From positions 1 to 16,502 of the forward strand of contig CAZIJU010000087.1 in NCBI GenBank assembly GCA_964539745.1: a DNA stretch of 16,502 bases. Reading direction: 5' to 3'. The stretch is from DSNY01 sp964539745. Lineage in GTDB: Bacteria > Pseudomonadota > Gammaproteobacteria > Burkholderiales > Burkholderiaceae_F. The position numbers and the translations under genes were made by a program. Of this stretch, positions 1-10,373 are shown one piece after another (the first letter of the stretch is position 1; each line of letters opens with the position of its first letter). Under the pieces are notes generated by a model, which did no database searches, was not told where the DNA came from, and worked only from the letters and a program-made list of their open reading frames with translations.

Positions 1-108
1 GCGCACCGCGCCACCGGCGCGCGAAAATCGATCATTCATGAAATATCCGGGCTAGCGCGCGCGGCCGTCCTGCTGCCCCGCGCCAGGCGCGGGGGCCTGC
101 GCGCCGGC
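1..108. other. Left-edge region upstream of the GGDEF gene
   Basis: The frame of the downstream gene is open through this stretch to position 1, but I do not think it is all coding. Positions 22-57 are AT-richer and would use codons rare in the rest of the window (ATA, CTA, CGA, AAA), and the only canonical start in that frame is the ATG at 109. The other two forward frames end at TGA 39-41 and TAG 53-55, so the tail of an upstream gene could finish here. A tight GC-rich inverted repeat lies at 76-94 (arms CCCCGCGCC and GGCGCGGGG around a single A). It could be a hairpin at the end of an upstream transcript, although no T-run follows it. No Shine-Dalgarno is visible before 109. Confidence 0.4.
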
Positions 109-1692
109 ATGCTTTCCTGCGAAGGCGAGATCCACGAGGCGGCCGGCGACAACGCCAAGGCGCTCGCCGCCTACGAGCGTGCGGTATCCGTCGCCGAGGC
201 GGAAAGCGACGACGAGATGCTCGCCAACGCGGTCCATCTGCGCGGCTGGCTGCGCGGCGTACTCGGCGACTATGCGCTGGGGCTGTTCGACCTGCGGCGG
301 GCGCTGGCGCTGTACGAAAAACTCGATCTGTCCGAGCACGAGCGCACCGTCGTCAACGGCATCGCCACCATCTACAACCGCATGGGCGACCACGCGCAGG
401 CGCAGTACTACTACGAGCAGACGCTCAAGGCGCAGCTCGCCTCCGGCCTGCAGCGTGAGGCGATCGTCACGCTCTACAACATCGGTCGCACGCGCGAAAA
501 CCTGCAGCAGTGGGACGGCGCGCGCGCCGACTTCGCAAACGCGCTCGATATGAGCCGCAAGCTCGGCTACGCGCGCGGCGAGGCGTACGCGTTGCGCGGC
601 CTGGCGAGCGTGGACAACGCGCAGGGCAACGCCCGGCGCGCGCTGCAGCGCCTCGAGCAGGCGCAGCGACTGAGTGCACGCCTGCCGGACGCGCGGCTGC
701 GCGCGCAAATCGACCTGCAGCGCGGAATCGCATTGCGGCTGCTCAAGCGCTACGGCGCAAGTGCGGCTGCGCTGAACGACGCGCTTGCGGTGTTCAGCGG
801 CGCCGATTCACTCGCCGAAGTGGCGGCCACGCACGCGGCGCTCGCCGATACGTACGCCGACATGGGCGAATGGCGCGCCGCGTACGAGCATCAGCGCAAG
901 CTGAAGGCGAGCACCGACCGCCTGCATGCACGGCAACTCGACCAGCGCGTCGCCTGGCTGAAAGTCGAGTTCGACATGGCCGCGAAAGACAAGGAGAACG
1001 CGCTGCTGCTGCGCGAAAAGGCCGCAAGCGATGCGGCGCTCGCCGAACAGCGGCGCGCCGGACGGCTGCAGGGGCTCGTCATCGCGCTCGCCGCGTTGCT
1101 GGCGGGCCTGCTTGCGGTTCTCGTGCTGCGCCAGCGCCGAGCGAGCCGGCAAATGCGGGCGCTGGCGATGACCGATGAGCTGACCGGCTTGCCCAACCGG
1201 CGACGTTTGCTGCAGCAACTTGCGCAAATACTGGACACCCAAGGCGCCCCTTCGTGTGCGCTGCTGATTGCGGATCTGGACCACTTCAAGCCGATCAACG
1301 ACGCCTACGGCCACCTGATCGGCGACGAGGTACTGAAGGCGGTCGCTGCGGCGCTGAAGGACGCCGTGCGCGAGCCCGCGTTGCTGGGGCGCCCCGGCGG
1401 GGAGGAATTCCTGGTCGTGCTGCCCGGCAACGGTCTGGAAGCCGGGCGCTTCGCGGGAGAACGCGTCCGCGAGGCGGTTTCTGCGATCGACGCGCGCCGC
1501 TGGTTCAAGCATCGGACGCTGACCATCAGCGTCGGCGTGACCGCCGCACAGCCGGGGGCGGACACGGTCAGCGCCGCCCTGAGGCGTGCCGACGAGGCGC
1601 TTTACGCGGCGAAAGCCGCCGGACGCAACTGCGTGCGAACGCGCGAACCGCAGACGCCGCTGCGACTTGCGATTCGGCGCCACACGGCCTGA
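109..1692 (+). CDS. TPR-repeat diguanylate cyclase (GGDEF), N-terminus probably incomplete
   Basis: Predicted to make cyclic di-GMP from two GTP. About seven TPR-like helical repeats fill residues 3-260, followed by a charged, probably coiled-coil stretch (about 265-315), one membrane helix (about 321-341) and a C-terminal GGDEF domain (about 350-520). Catalytic features are present: the metal-binding region DLDHF (D389), the NDxxGHxxGD segment (N397, D406) and the signature GGEEF at 430-434. The allosteric I-site, normally RxxD five residues before the signature, reads R421-E-P-A424, so product inhibition is probably lost. Proteins of this type usually have a signal peptide or first membrane helix so that the TPR part is periplasmic and GGDEF cytoplasmic. 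From the ATG at 109 there is none. The frame stays open to position 1, so the true start may lie outside the window, or the 5' end may be damaged. The domain call is secure; the start is not. Confidence 0.85.
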   Translation: MLSCEGEIHEAAGDNAKALAAYERAVSVAEAESDDEMLANAVHLRGWLRGVLGDYALGLFDLRRALALYEKLDLSEHERTVVNGIATIYNRMGDHAQAQYYYEQTLKAQLASGLQREAIVTLYNIGRTRENLQQWDGARADFANALDMSRKLGYARGEAYALRGLASVDNAQGNARRALQRLEQAQRLSARLPDARLRAQIDLQRGIALRLLKRYGASAAALNDALAVFSGADSLAEVAATHAALADTYADMGEWRAAYEHQRKLKASTDRLHARQLDQRVAWLKVEFDMAAKDKENALLLREKAASDAALAEQRRAGRLQGLVIALAALLAGLLAVLVLRQRRASRQMRALAMTDELTGLPNRRRLLQQLAQILDTQGAPSCALLIADLDHFKPINDAYGHLIGDEVLKAVAAALKDAVREPALLGRPGGEEFLVVLPGNGLEAGRFAGERVREAVSAIDARRWFKHRTLTISVGVTAAQPGADTVSAALRRADEALYAAKAAGRNCVRTREPQTPLRLAIRRHTA

Positions 1693-1707
1693 AGCGGGTC
1701 GCGCGCT

Positions 1708-4700
1708 TCAATCGAACGCGAAGCTGTAGACGAGATCGATCGCGTTTTCGGTGCCGGCGCGCGCGATCACCGAAAGGCGCTGCGTCAGCCGGTAGCTCAA
1801 TTGCACGACGTTGGTGGTCCCGGTCGTCGCTTGTTCGTAGCTCAACGTCAGCGCGTCCGACAGGCGCTTGCCGATCGTGACGATCTCGCCGCCCAGAGTG
1901 GTGGTGTCGCCGCGCACGCGCCCGGCGACGGACTGGCGCGGCAGCAAGGATCCGCTGCCGCCGACATCGGCGGTACGGATGCTGAGCTCGTCGATGCCAA
2001 GCCGGCGAGCGAGCTGGGTCGGCACACCTTCTCCGCTGCCGCCCAGCAGTCCGATCGCGGCGCGCGCGAGCGCGACGTTGTCGCCGCGCGTCACTTCGGC
2101 AGGACGCCCGAGCACCAGCCAGGACAACGTCTCGAAGTCGGGCTGCGGCGGATCGGAATAGAGCCGAACGAGCGGATTCGCCGCGGTGCGAGTGATCGTG
2201 ACGCCGACTTCGATCGGCAGCCCCTTGCGCAGCGCCAGGATGTCGAGCCCCGGGTTGTCGATCGGTCCCTGGAAGTTGATACGGCCGCGTTCGATGGTGA
2301 GCTTCTGACCGTAACCTTCGTAGGTGCCGTCGCGCGCCTCGACCGTGCCGGTGGCGCGGATTACGCCGCGCCCTTCGTGCCGCACGCGCAGCGCCCCCTC
2401 GAGGCGCGTGTCGACGCCGCTGCCGACCAGAACGAACGCCGGACCGAGATCGATGCCAAAGTCGAAGTCGAACGTGACGCGCGGTTCGGCCGCGCGGCGC
2501 GGCGTGTCGGCGGCGCGCACGACGATCACGTCGTCCGAAAGCGCGGGCACCGTCGGGCGCGCGATATCGATGTAGCCGGCGTTGGCGACGAGCGCACCGT
2601 CGAGCCGCACGCGCTTGGGCGAGAACACCATGTTCGCGCCGCCGGTGCCCACGGCCCAGCGGTCGCGCTGCTGCAGCAGCGGAAAGCGCACGAACTGCAC
2701 CTGGACCACACCTTCGAGCTCCGGCAGCTTCACGCGACCACTGGCGTCGAGCCGACCGCTCGCCTGCGCACCGAGCGCCTGCCTGACGCGCCGGTCGTCG
2801 GGTACGAAGCGAGGCGGGCCGCTGAAGCTGACCGAGTCCAAGACGATCTCGGCGGCACCGCGCTCGTCTGCGACTACGCGCGCTCGGACTGTGCCGTTGT
2901 CGAGCCGCACACCCTGTTCGATCCACGCGATGCGCAGCCCGTCGGCATTGACGAAGCCGCTGGCGCGCGGCGCCGCGGGCGTTCCGGCGAGCTGAAGGTT
3001 CGCCTGCAGCGAGCCACCGACGCGGATGCTGTCGCGCAGATTCACCGACAGAAATGGATTGATCCACGCCACCGAAGGGACGCTCGCCTCCAACGCGCCG
3101 CTCCATGGCCGCTGGGGCGCCAGCCGCCACCCCCCGGCGTCGCCATCGAGGTCGGCGCGCAGCACGGCGGTGACCGCACCGACCTCGGAGCCGCGGGCGA
3201 TCGCCCGCGCCTGCATGCGATTGGCGCTCACAACGGCCTCGGCGCGCAATTCGGTCAGTCCCATCTTCACCCGGCGCGTGACCGAGCCCGTGTACACGTC
3301 GCCGCCGGTGCGCTCGATCAGCACGCGCCCGTCCAGCGTCTGCGCCGAGCGCAGGCTCCACTCGCCGCGCAGTGCGAGCGGCGCCTCGCCCGCGGCCGCG
3401 GTCGCGGCCAGCACGAGGTCCTCGAACGCGCCGCTGGACTCGAGCGCCGTCGCCTCGGCGCGGTTGCGCCACTGCAACCGCGCGTCGATCACGCGCGCGC
3501 CGTGGACGCGAAGCTGCGCCGGCCCAAAATGTCCTGCCTCGGCGCCGGCAGCCAGTTCCGCCGGCGCCACGAGCGCAGCATCGAAGGCGCCGCCGGCGCT
3601 GGCGCTTTCGACCCGGCCGCGCCATGCGCCGCCGCCCGGATCCGCCTTGTCGGCCTGCCAGCCACCGACGAGCACGGCGGCGAGCGGATCGCCGTCCGCG
3701 GTGCGCGCGGCGAACGTGACCCGATGGTCGCGCAGCGTGCCGGCGGCCTGCAGCTCGGCCTCCGACAGAGACAGCCGCGTGCCGCGCGGATGCCGATGGT
3801 CGCGCAGCGCGACCGTGGCCTGCAGCGCGCCGTCGGCGCCGCCACCATAGCGAAGCCGCGCATCCAGCCGGCCGATGCGCTGTCCGTCGTAGACGATGCC
3901 GCTCGCTTCGGCGCTGGCGTCGATTGCCGGTGCGCTCAAGGTCCCCGAGACAACGGCGCGCGCGCCGATCGCGCCGCGCAGCGGCAGCCCAAGGTCTTCG
4001 ATCGCCGGCGCGTTCAGCGTGATCTCGAGGTTGCGCGCGTTGCCGCCGGCGGTCGGGCCGAGCCCGCCGTGCACGGTGAGTGCAGCCGAGCGCATGGCGA
4101 GATCGGCGTCGATCTGCACCTCGTCTTCGCCGAGCCAGCGGGCGTCGACGTGCCCGCGCAGCGGCCAGCCACGCACGGTGCTGTCGGCGAGTGAGGCGCG
4201 CAGTGTGGCGCGCGGCGCCGGCCGCAGCACGCCTTCGGCGCGCACTTCGCCGTTTAAGCGCGCGTCGGCGCCCTTGACGATCAGACCCGGATCGAGCTCG
4301 TGCAGTGTGCCGCTCACGGAAAAGGCGCGCGCGTCGCGTTGCGACAGCTCGCCCGTGAGCTGCGCATACCCGCCGTCGAGCCGCAGTCGTCCCTGCTGCA
4401 AAGCGATGCGGTCGGCGTCGATCCGCAAGTCCGCGTCGAGGCTGAAAGGCGGGCGGCCGGGTGCCGCGCGCGCACGCAGTTGCGCCTGTACGCGCGTGCC
4501 ATCGGCGGCGGACTGCGCCGCCAGGTGGCCGTCGACGCGCATCGGTTGCGCCCGCGTGTGGATCGTTGCGGGATCCACGCCGTCGAAGTGCGCATCGACG
4601 TCCCAGCGCGGTGTCGTGCGCTGTTGCCAGTCGAGGGCGAAGCGCCCCGCCGCCGCGCCGCGCGCGAACACGGCGCGCGCGTCGTCGAGCGCGAGCGCTG

Positions 4701-5727
4701 CGGCGTGGGCGGTCAGCCGGCCGCGCAACTCGAGCACCGGGATGCGGCCGGCGTCCACTGCGCCGGGGCGGCGGTTGGACAGATGCACCGTGCCCGTCAG
4801 CGTGAAGGTGTCCGCCGCGATCGGCCGAAGCTGCGCGCGGAGCTCGAGTTCGGCCTGCGGCGCGCCCGCGAGCCACGCTGCGGGGTTGATGCCCGCAACG
4901 TCTACATCGACCGACTGCAACGCGCTGGCAGCGAACGGGGCGATGCGCGCGTGCAGCGCGCCGCGTGCGGTGTAACGGGGGCCCCCGCTGACGCCCGCGT
5001 GCAGTTCGAGTTGCTCGAGCGAGTCCAGTGCGCGCCAGGTCGCCTGCACGGGCGCGTCGAGCGCGGCCGGCTCCGTGCCACCGCCGCCGACGACCAGTCG
5101 CGAGACCAGCGTGCCGCCAGCATCGATCGGAAAAGGCCGTGTCGGACCGAGCGTGCCGACGACGGTGAGCCGGTTGCCCGCGATCTCGGCGGCGAAGCGT
5201 CGGACCTGCGTGCCGCGCGGGCCGAAGGCGAGCGCCGCATCGATCGAATGCATCCTGAACATCGGCTGCTCGCGTTCGATCGCGAATTCGCCGATGCGCA
5301 GCGTGTGTGCGTCGATGGTCAACGGCGCTGCGATGCGCGCCGGAACCGATGCAGGCTTCGCGCTCGGCGACGGCGGCAGGCGCACGGCGACCCGCGTTGC
5401 GGACAGTTCGGCGAACGTAAGCTGCCGCGCCAGCGGCGCGAAAGCTTCGATCGATCCGCGCAGGCCCGCCGCGACGGCGACGGTACCGTCGCTTTCGATG
5501 CGCAGCTCGTCGATCTCGAAGGTCGTGGCGAACGCCCCGCGAATTCCGGTCGCGGTGATCCGCTCGGCAAGCAGCGCGTCGACGACGCGCACGGCGAGCG
5601 CCACCCCGCCCGCGCTGCGGACGAACCAGGCGGCGCCGGCAGTGAGCAGCGCCGCGACCAGCACGAGGAGCCCGACCGCGGCCCAGGGCCATCGGCGGCG
5701 CGCGGCGGAAGGCTGCGGCGAGTCCAT
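1708..5727 (-). CDS. tamB: TamB, inner-membrane partner of the TAM translocation/assembly module
   Basis: TamB spans the periplasm from the inner membrane to the Omp85 protein TamA. It is implicated in assembling some outer-membrane proteins and, in AsmA-like proteins generally, in lipid transport between membranes. The protein is 1339 residues. It has a short basic N-terminus, one membrane anchor (about residues 12-33) and a very long beta-rich body of repeated VxLxxA-type strands. The C-terminal DUF490/TamB domain is recognised from GTYEGYGQKLTIERGRINF, the following GPIDNPGLDILALRK and the DFETLSWLVLGRP segment. The chain ends in YSFAFD. I chose the ATG at 5727 rather than the in-frame upstream ATG at 5790 because 5790 lies inside tamA. 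The TGA of tamA (5738-5740) overlaps a GAGGCGGG Shine-Dalgarno just before 5727, so the genes are probably translationally linked. The stop lies 15 bp from the convergent GGDEF gene. The family assignment is secure; the sequence between anchor and DUF490 is poorly conserved. Confidence 0.95.
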   Translation of the reverse strand: MDSPQPSAARRRWPWAAVGLLVLVAALLTAGAAWFVRSAGGVALAVRVVDALLAERITATGIRGAFATTFEIDELRIESDGTVAVAAGLRGSIEAFAPLARQLTFAELSATRVAVRLPPSPSAKPASVPARIAAPLTIDAHTLRIGEFAIEREQPMFRMHSIDAALAFGPRGTQVRRFAAEIAGNRLTVVGTLGPTRPFPIDAGGTLVSRLVVGGGGTEPAALDAPVQATWRALDSLEQLELHAGVSGGPRYTARGALHARIAPFAASALQSVDVDVAGINPAAWLAGAPQAELELRAQLRPIAADTFTLTGTVHLSNRRPGAVDAGRIPVLELRGRLTAHAAALALDDARAVFARGAAAGRFALDWQQRTTPRWDVDAHFDGVDPATIHTRAQPMRVDGHLAAQSAADGTRVQAQLRARAAPGRPPFSLDADLRIDADRIALQQGRLRLDGGYAQLTGELSQRDARAFSVSGTLHELDPGLIVKGADARLNGEVRAEGVLRPAPRATLRASLADSTVRGWPLRGHVDARWLGEDEVQIDADLAMRSAALTVHGGLGPTAGGNARNLEITLNAPAIEDLGLPLRGAIGARAVVSGTLSAPAIDASAEASGIVYDGQRIGRLDARLRYGGGADGALQATVALRDHRHPRGTRLSLSEAELQAAGTLRDHRVTFAARTADGDPLAAVLVGGWQADKADPGGGAWRGRVESASAGGAFDAALVAPAELAAGAEAGHFGPAQLRVHGARVIDARLQWRNRAEATALESSGAFEDLVLAATAAAGEAPLALRGEWSLRSAQTLDGRVLIERTGGDVYTGSVTRRVKMGLTELRAEAVVSANRMQARAIARGSEVGAVTAVLRADLDGDAGGWRLAPQRPWSGALEASVPSVAWINPFLSVNLRDSIRVGGSLQANLQLAGTPAAPRASGFVNADGLRIAWIEQGVRLDNGTVRARVVADERGAAEIVLDSVSFSGPPRFVPDDRRVRQALGAQASGRLDASGRVKLPELEGVVQVQFVRFPLLQQRDRWAVGTGGANMVFSPKRVRLDGALVANAGYIDIARPTVPALSDDVIVVRAADTPRRAAEPRVTFDFDFGIDLGPAFVLVGSGVDTRLEGALRVRHEGRGVIRATGTVEARDGTYEGYGQKLTIERGRINFQGPIDNPGLDILALRKGLPIEVGVTITRTAANPLVRLYSDPPQPDFETLSWLVLGRPAEVTRGDNVALARAAIGLLGGSGEGVPTQLARRLGIDELSIRTADVGGSGSLLPRQSVAGRVRGDTTTLGGEIVTIGKRLSDALTLSYEQATTGTTNVVQLSYRLTQRLSVIARAGTENAIDLVYSFAFD

Positions 5728-5737
5728 CGGGCCCGCC

Positions 5738-7531
5738 TCAGAACGCGATGGCGACCGCGAAATGCAGGCGCCAGCGCCCGCCGCTGCCATCCGGTCGGCG
5801 CTCGCCGTAGGCGACGTCGAGCGCCAACGGCCCCGCGAGCGTCTTCCACCGCGCGCCGAATCCCGCGCCGCGGCCGAAGGACAGGTCGTGCAACGTGTCG
5901 GCGGCGTCGCCTACATCCACGAAGAGCGCGCCGCCCCATTCGTTGCTGAACCAGTGAACCGTTTCGACCGATCCGACCGCGAGCATCGTTCCGCCCGGCC
6001 GCGCCGTTCCTGCGCGCGGGCCAAGCGCCTGATACGCGTAGCCGCGAACGCTACCGACGCCTCCGGCGGTGAACAGCAGATCCTTGGGAACGATGTCGGG
6101 GTTGTCGGCGAACGTGCGACCCAACTCGACGCGCGCAATCAGCACGCTGCGTTTCGGATCGACGAACGGCAGCGGCTGATAGCGCACGTAGCGCGCATGC
6201 GTGTACGTGAAGATGTTGTTGACCACGCTGCGCAGGATGTCGCGGTTGATGCCTGCGCCGGCCGTGCCGGACAGGATGTGACCGCGTCGCGGGTCCGTGA
6301 CCTCGTCGACCGCGCGCCGCGTCCACGTGTAGGTGCCGAAGACCGTGTCGCTGGTGACGCCCGGCACGTCGGGCGTCGATGCGTTGCGCCGCAGTTCGCG
6401 TTGCAGGTTCAGCGCCAGCCGCGTTTCGATCGCCGCGTCGTCCGCCTCGCGCAGGTGGGTGCGAGCCGCACCCGCGCCCCAGCGGTGCGTGATGACGTCC
6501 TCGATGTCGGAGCGCTCGAACAGCACCCCGAGCGAATCGAGCGCGCCGTTCGGTTTCGGCGGCAGCAGAAGGTCGCCGTAGACGATCGCGCGCGTGCGAT
6601 CGACGCCGACGCCGGTTTGCAAGGTGTACGGATACCCGAAGATCAGCGCCTGCCGATACAGCGCCTCGGCGCGCGGCCCCGTGTTGGTCGAATAGCCGAG
6701 CCCGAAGCTCACGCGCTTGGTCTGCGCCTCCGTGACCTTGACCAGGATCGGCGCCCGATCGGCGCGCTGCGGGTCGGGTTCGACGACGACGCCGACCGAC
6801 GAGAAGTACGGCGAACGCTGCATGCGGCGCTGGAATTCGAGCAACTGCAGCAAGTCGTAGCGGTCCCCGGGCCGGGTGGGGTTGAATCGTTCGATCAGCT
6901 CGCGGTCGTAGCGCTTCAGCCCTTCGATCTGCAGCTCGCCGACCGTGAACGGCGGACCGCTCGTGATCTCGATACGCAGCGAAACGCTGTGCGCGTCCGC
7001 ATCGACCTCGGCGGCCGAATCGACGAGTCGGGCCGCCGCGTAGTCCTTTTCCTGCACCCGCGCCAGCAGGCGCGATTTCGCGGTCGACCAGACGCTGTCG
7101 CGAAAAGGCGCACCGACCGGCAGTTCCCATGCGGCGCGCAACTCGGCGATGCGCTGCGGCTGTGCTTCGATCGGGCCGCGCAGGATCAGATCGACCTTGC
7201 CGACGCGCGCACGCGGGCCCAAATCGATCCGCAGCACGTAACGGGCGCTGTCGACGAGGTCGCGCTCGATCCGGATGTCCGGCGTGAAGTAGCCTTCGGT
7301 GGCGATCGCGGCGAGCGCGTCCTCGCGCAGGCGGCGCAGAAGGCGCTCCTCGTCGGCCGTATCCAGATCGGCGTCGATCGCGACGATTCGCTGGCGCGCT
7401 TCGAGCACCTTGGCGAGCGCGACGGCGACTTCGGCCGGTGCGCCCGGTGATTCAAAACGCGCGAGCAGGCGCTCCTGTGCGGCAGCCGTCGCCGCAACGA
7501 TCATGAAAACAGTGGCAAGCGCAGCACGCAA
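5738..7531 (-). CDS. tamA: TamA, Omp85-family outer-membrane protein
   Basis: Outer-membrane component of the translocation and assembly module, acting with TamB. From the TTG at 7531 the protein is 597 residues, close to the usual size of TamA (about 580). It has a signal peptide (about residues 1-18, hydrophobic run after Arg2, ending AAA before Gln19). Three POTRA-type repeats follow (about 25-118, 119-203 and 204-272; the second and third begin near GPIEAQPQRI and GLKRYDREL), then a 16-strand-type beta-barrel from about 275. The Omp85 hallmark loop GGVGSVRGYAYQ is present with VRGY at 495-498. The final residues AVAIAF end in Phe, as expected for a BAM substrate. The start is uncertain: the ATG at 7504 would cut the signal peptide short and remove its positive residue, while the TTG at 7531 gives a complete one. 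Neither has a strong Shine-Dalgarno. It is first in an operon with tamB and divergent from clpB. Confidence 0.93.
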   Translation of the reverse strand: MRAALATVFMIVAATAAAQERLLARFESPGAPAEVAVALAKVLEARQRIVAIDADLDTADEERLLRRLREDALAAIATEGYFTPDIRIERDLVDSARYVLRIDLGPRARVGKVDLILRGPIEAQPQRIAELRAAWELPVGAPFRDSVWSTAKSRLLARVQEKDYAAARLVDSAAEVDADAHSVSLRIEITSGPPFTVGELQIEGLKRYDRELIERFNPTRPGDRYDLLQLLEFQRRMQRSPYFSSVGVVVEPDPQRADRAPILVKVTEAQTKRVSFGLGYSTNTGPRAEALYRQALIFGYPYTLQTGVGVDRTRAIVYGDLLLPPKPNGALDSLGVLFERSDIEDVITHRWGAGAARTHLREADDAAIETRLALNLQRELRRNASTPDVPGVTSDTVFGTYTWTRRAVDEVTDPRRGHILSGTAGAGINRDILRSVVNNIFTYTHARYVRYQPLPFVDPKRSVLIARVELGRTFADNPDIVPKDLLFTAGGVGSVRGYAYQALGPRAGTARPGGTMLAVGSVETVHWFSNEWGGALFVDVGDAADTLHDLSFGRGAGFGARWKTLAGPLALDVAYGERRPDGSGGRWRLHFAVAIAF

Positions 7532-7560
7532 CGGCAGGGAGTCGAACTCGTCGAGGTTTG

Positions 7561-7587
7561 ATTCTAAGCAGCGCGCTGCGCTGCCAA
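7561..7587 (-). promoter_or_regulatory. Candidate sigma-70-like promoter for tamAB
   Basis: Read on the minus strand, TTGGCA (7587-7582) and TAGAAT (7566-7561) resemble -35 and -10 boxes, but the spacer is 15 nt, shorter than the optimum. The spacer contains a perfect 12-bp palindrome, GCAGCGCGCTGC (7568-7579). Transcription would begin near 7554, about 23 nt before the TTG start chosen for tamA. Palindromes of this size are expected several times by chance in DNA this GC-rich, so an operator role is only a possibility. Confidence 0.35.
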
Positions 7588-7591
7588 CGGG

Positions 7592-7619
7592 TTGAAATGA
7601 CGCGGGCGGACCCCAAGAT
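7592..7619 (+). promoter_or_regulatory. Sigma-32 (RpoH) heat-shock promoter of clpB
   Basis: TTGAAA (7592-7597), a 13-nt spacer and CCCCAAGAT (7611-7619) match the RpoH consensus (TTGAAA, about 13 nt, CCCCATnT) with one change in the core -10 (CCCCAA for CCCCAT). The 13-nt spacing is the one typical of the E. coli clpB and dnaK promoters. It is upstream of and co-directional with clpB, a classical RpoH-regulon gene. Transcription would start near 7626, giving a leader of roughly 90 nt before the ATG at 7715. Confidence 0.8.
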
Positions 7620-7714
7620 CCGGGCGAGACAAATCCGGTGGCAGCCCGAGCGCCAAGCCGGCAGCCCATCGATCCACTGAATGCAATGGTATCCAACCAC
7701 GGAACGCGAACAGC

Positions 7715-10300
<2,586 letters not shown>

Positions 10301-10321
10301 CCCGCTACCGGCAACCACGCT

Positions 10322-10362
10322 CCGCGGTCCGCGCCTTCCCGTTCCCGGGTCGCGGCCCGCGG
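10322..10362. terminator. GC-rich inverted repeat between convergent clpB and DUF2863 gene
   Basis: Arms CCGCGGTCCGCG (10322-10333) and CGCGGCCCGCGG (10351-10362) pair at 11 of 12 positions around a 17-nt loop. The element lies in the 73-bp gap between two convergent genes, the expected place for a bidirectional terminator. Neither strand has a T-run after the stem, so it is not a canonical intrinsic terminator. Confidence 0.4.
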
Positions 10363-10373
10363 AGAACGGCCGG

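Noticed and set aside
808..1683. A 291-codon minus-strand frame opposite the GGDEF gene
   Set aside because: It is the antisense shadow of a gene whose catalytic motifs are in the plus frame.
1693..1707. A terminator between the convergent GGDEF gene and tamB
   Set aside because: The 15-bp gap has no stem-loop or T-run; termination, if any, must occur within the coding ends.
1801..4194. A 797-codon plus-strand open frame antisense to tamB
   Set aside because: Low-complexity Arg/Ala/Gln-rich translation, no ribosome binding site, and it is fully explained by codon bias of the opposite-strand gene.
1568..5692. A 1374-codon open frame on the minus strand overlapping almost all of tamB
   Set aside because: It is out of frame with tamB. 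Its translation is dominated by Arg and Ala with no fold-like pattern, whereas the tamB frame shows a membrane anchor and the DUF490 domain. Long shadow frames are common in DNA this GC-rich.
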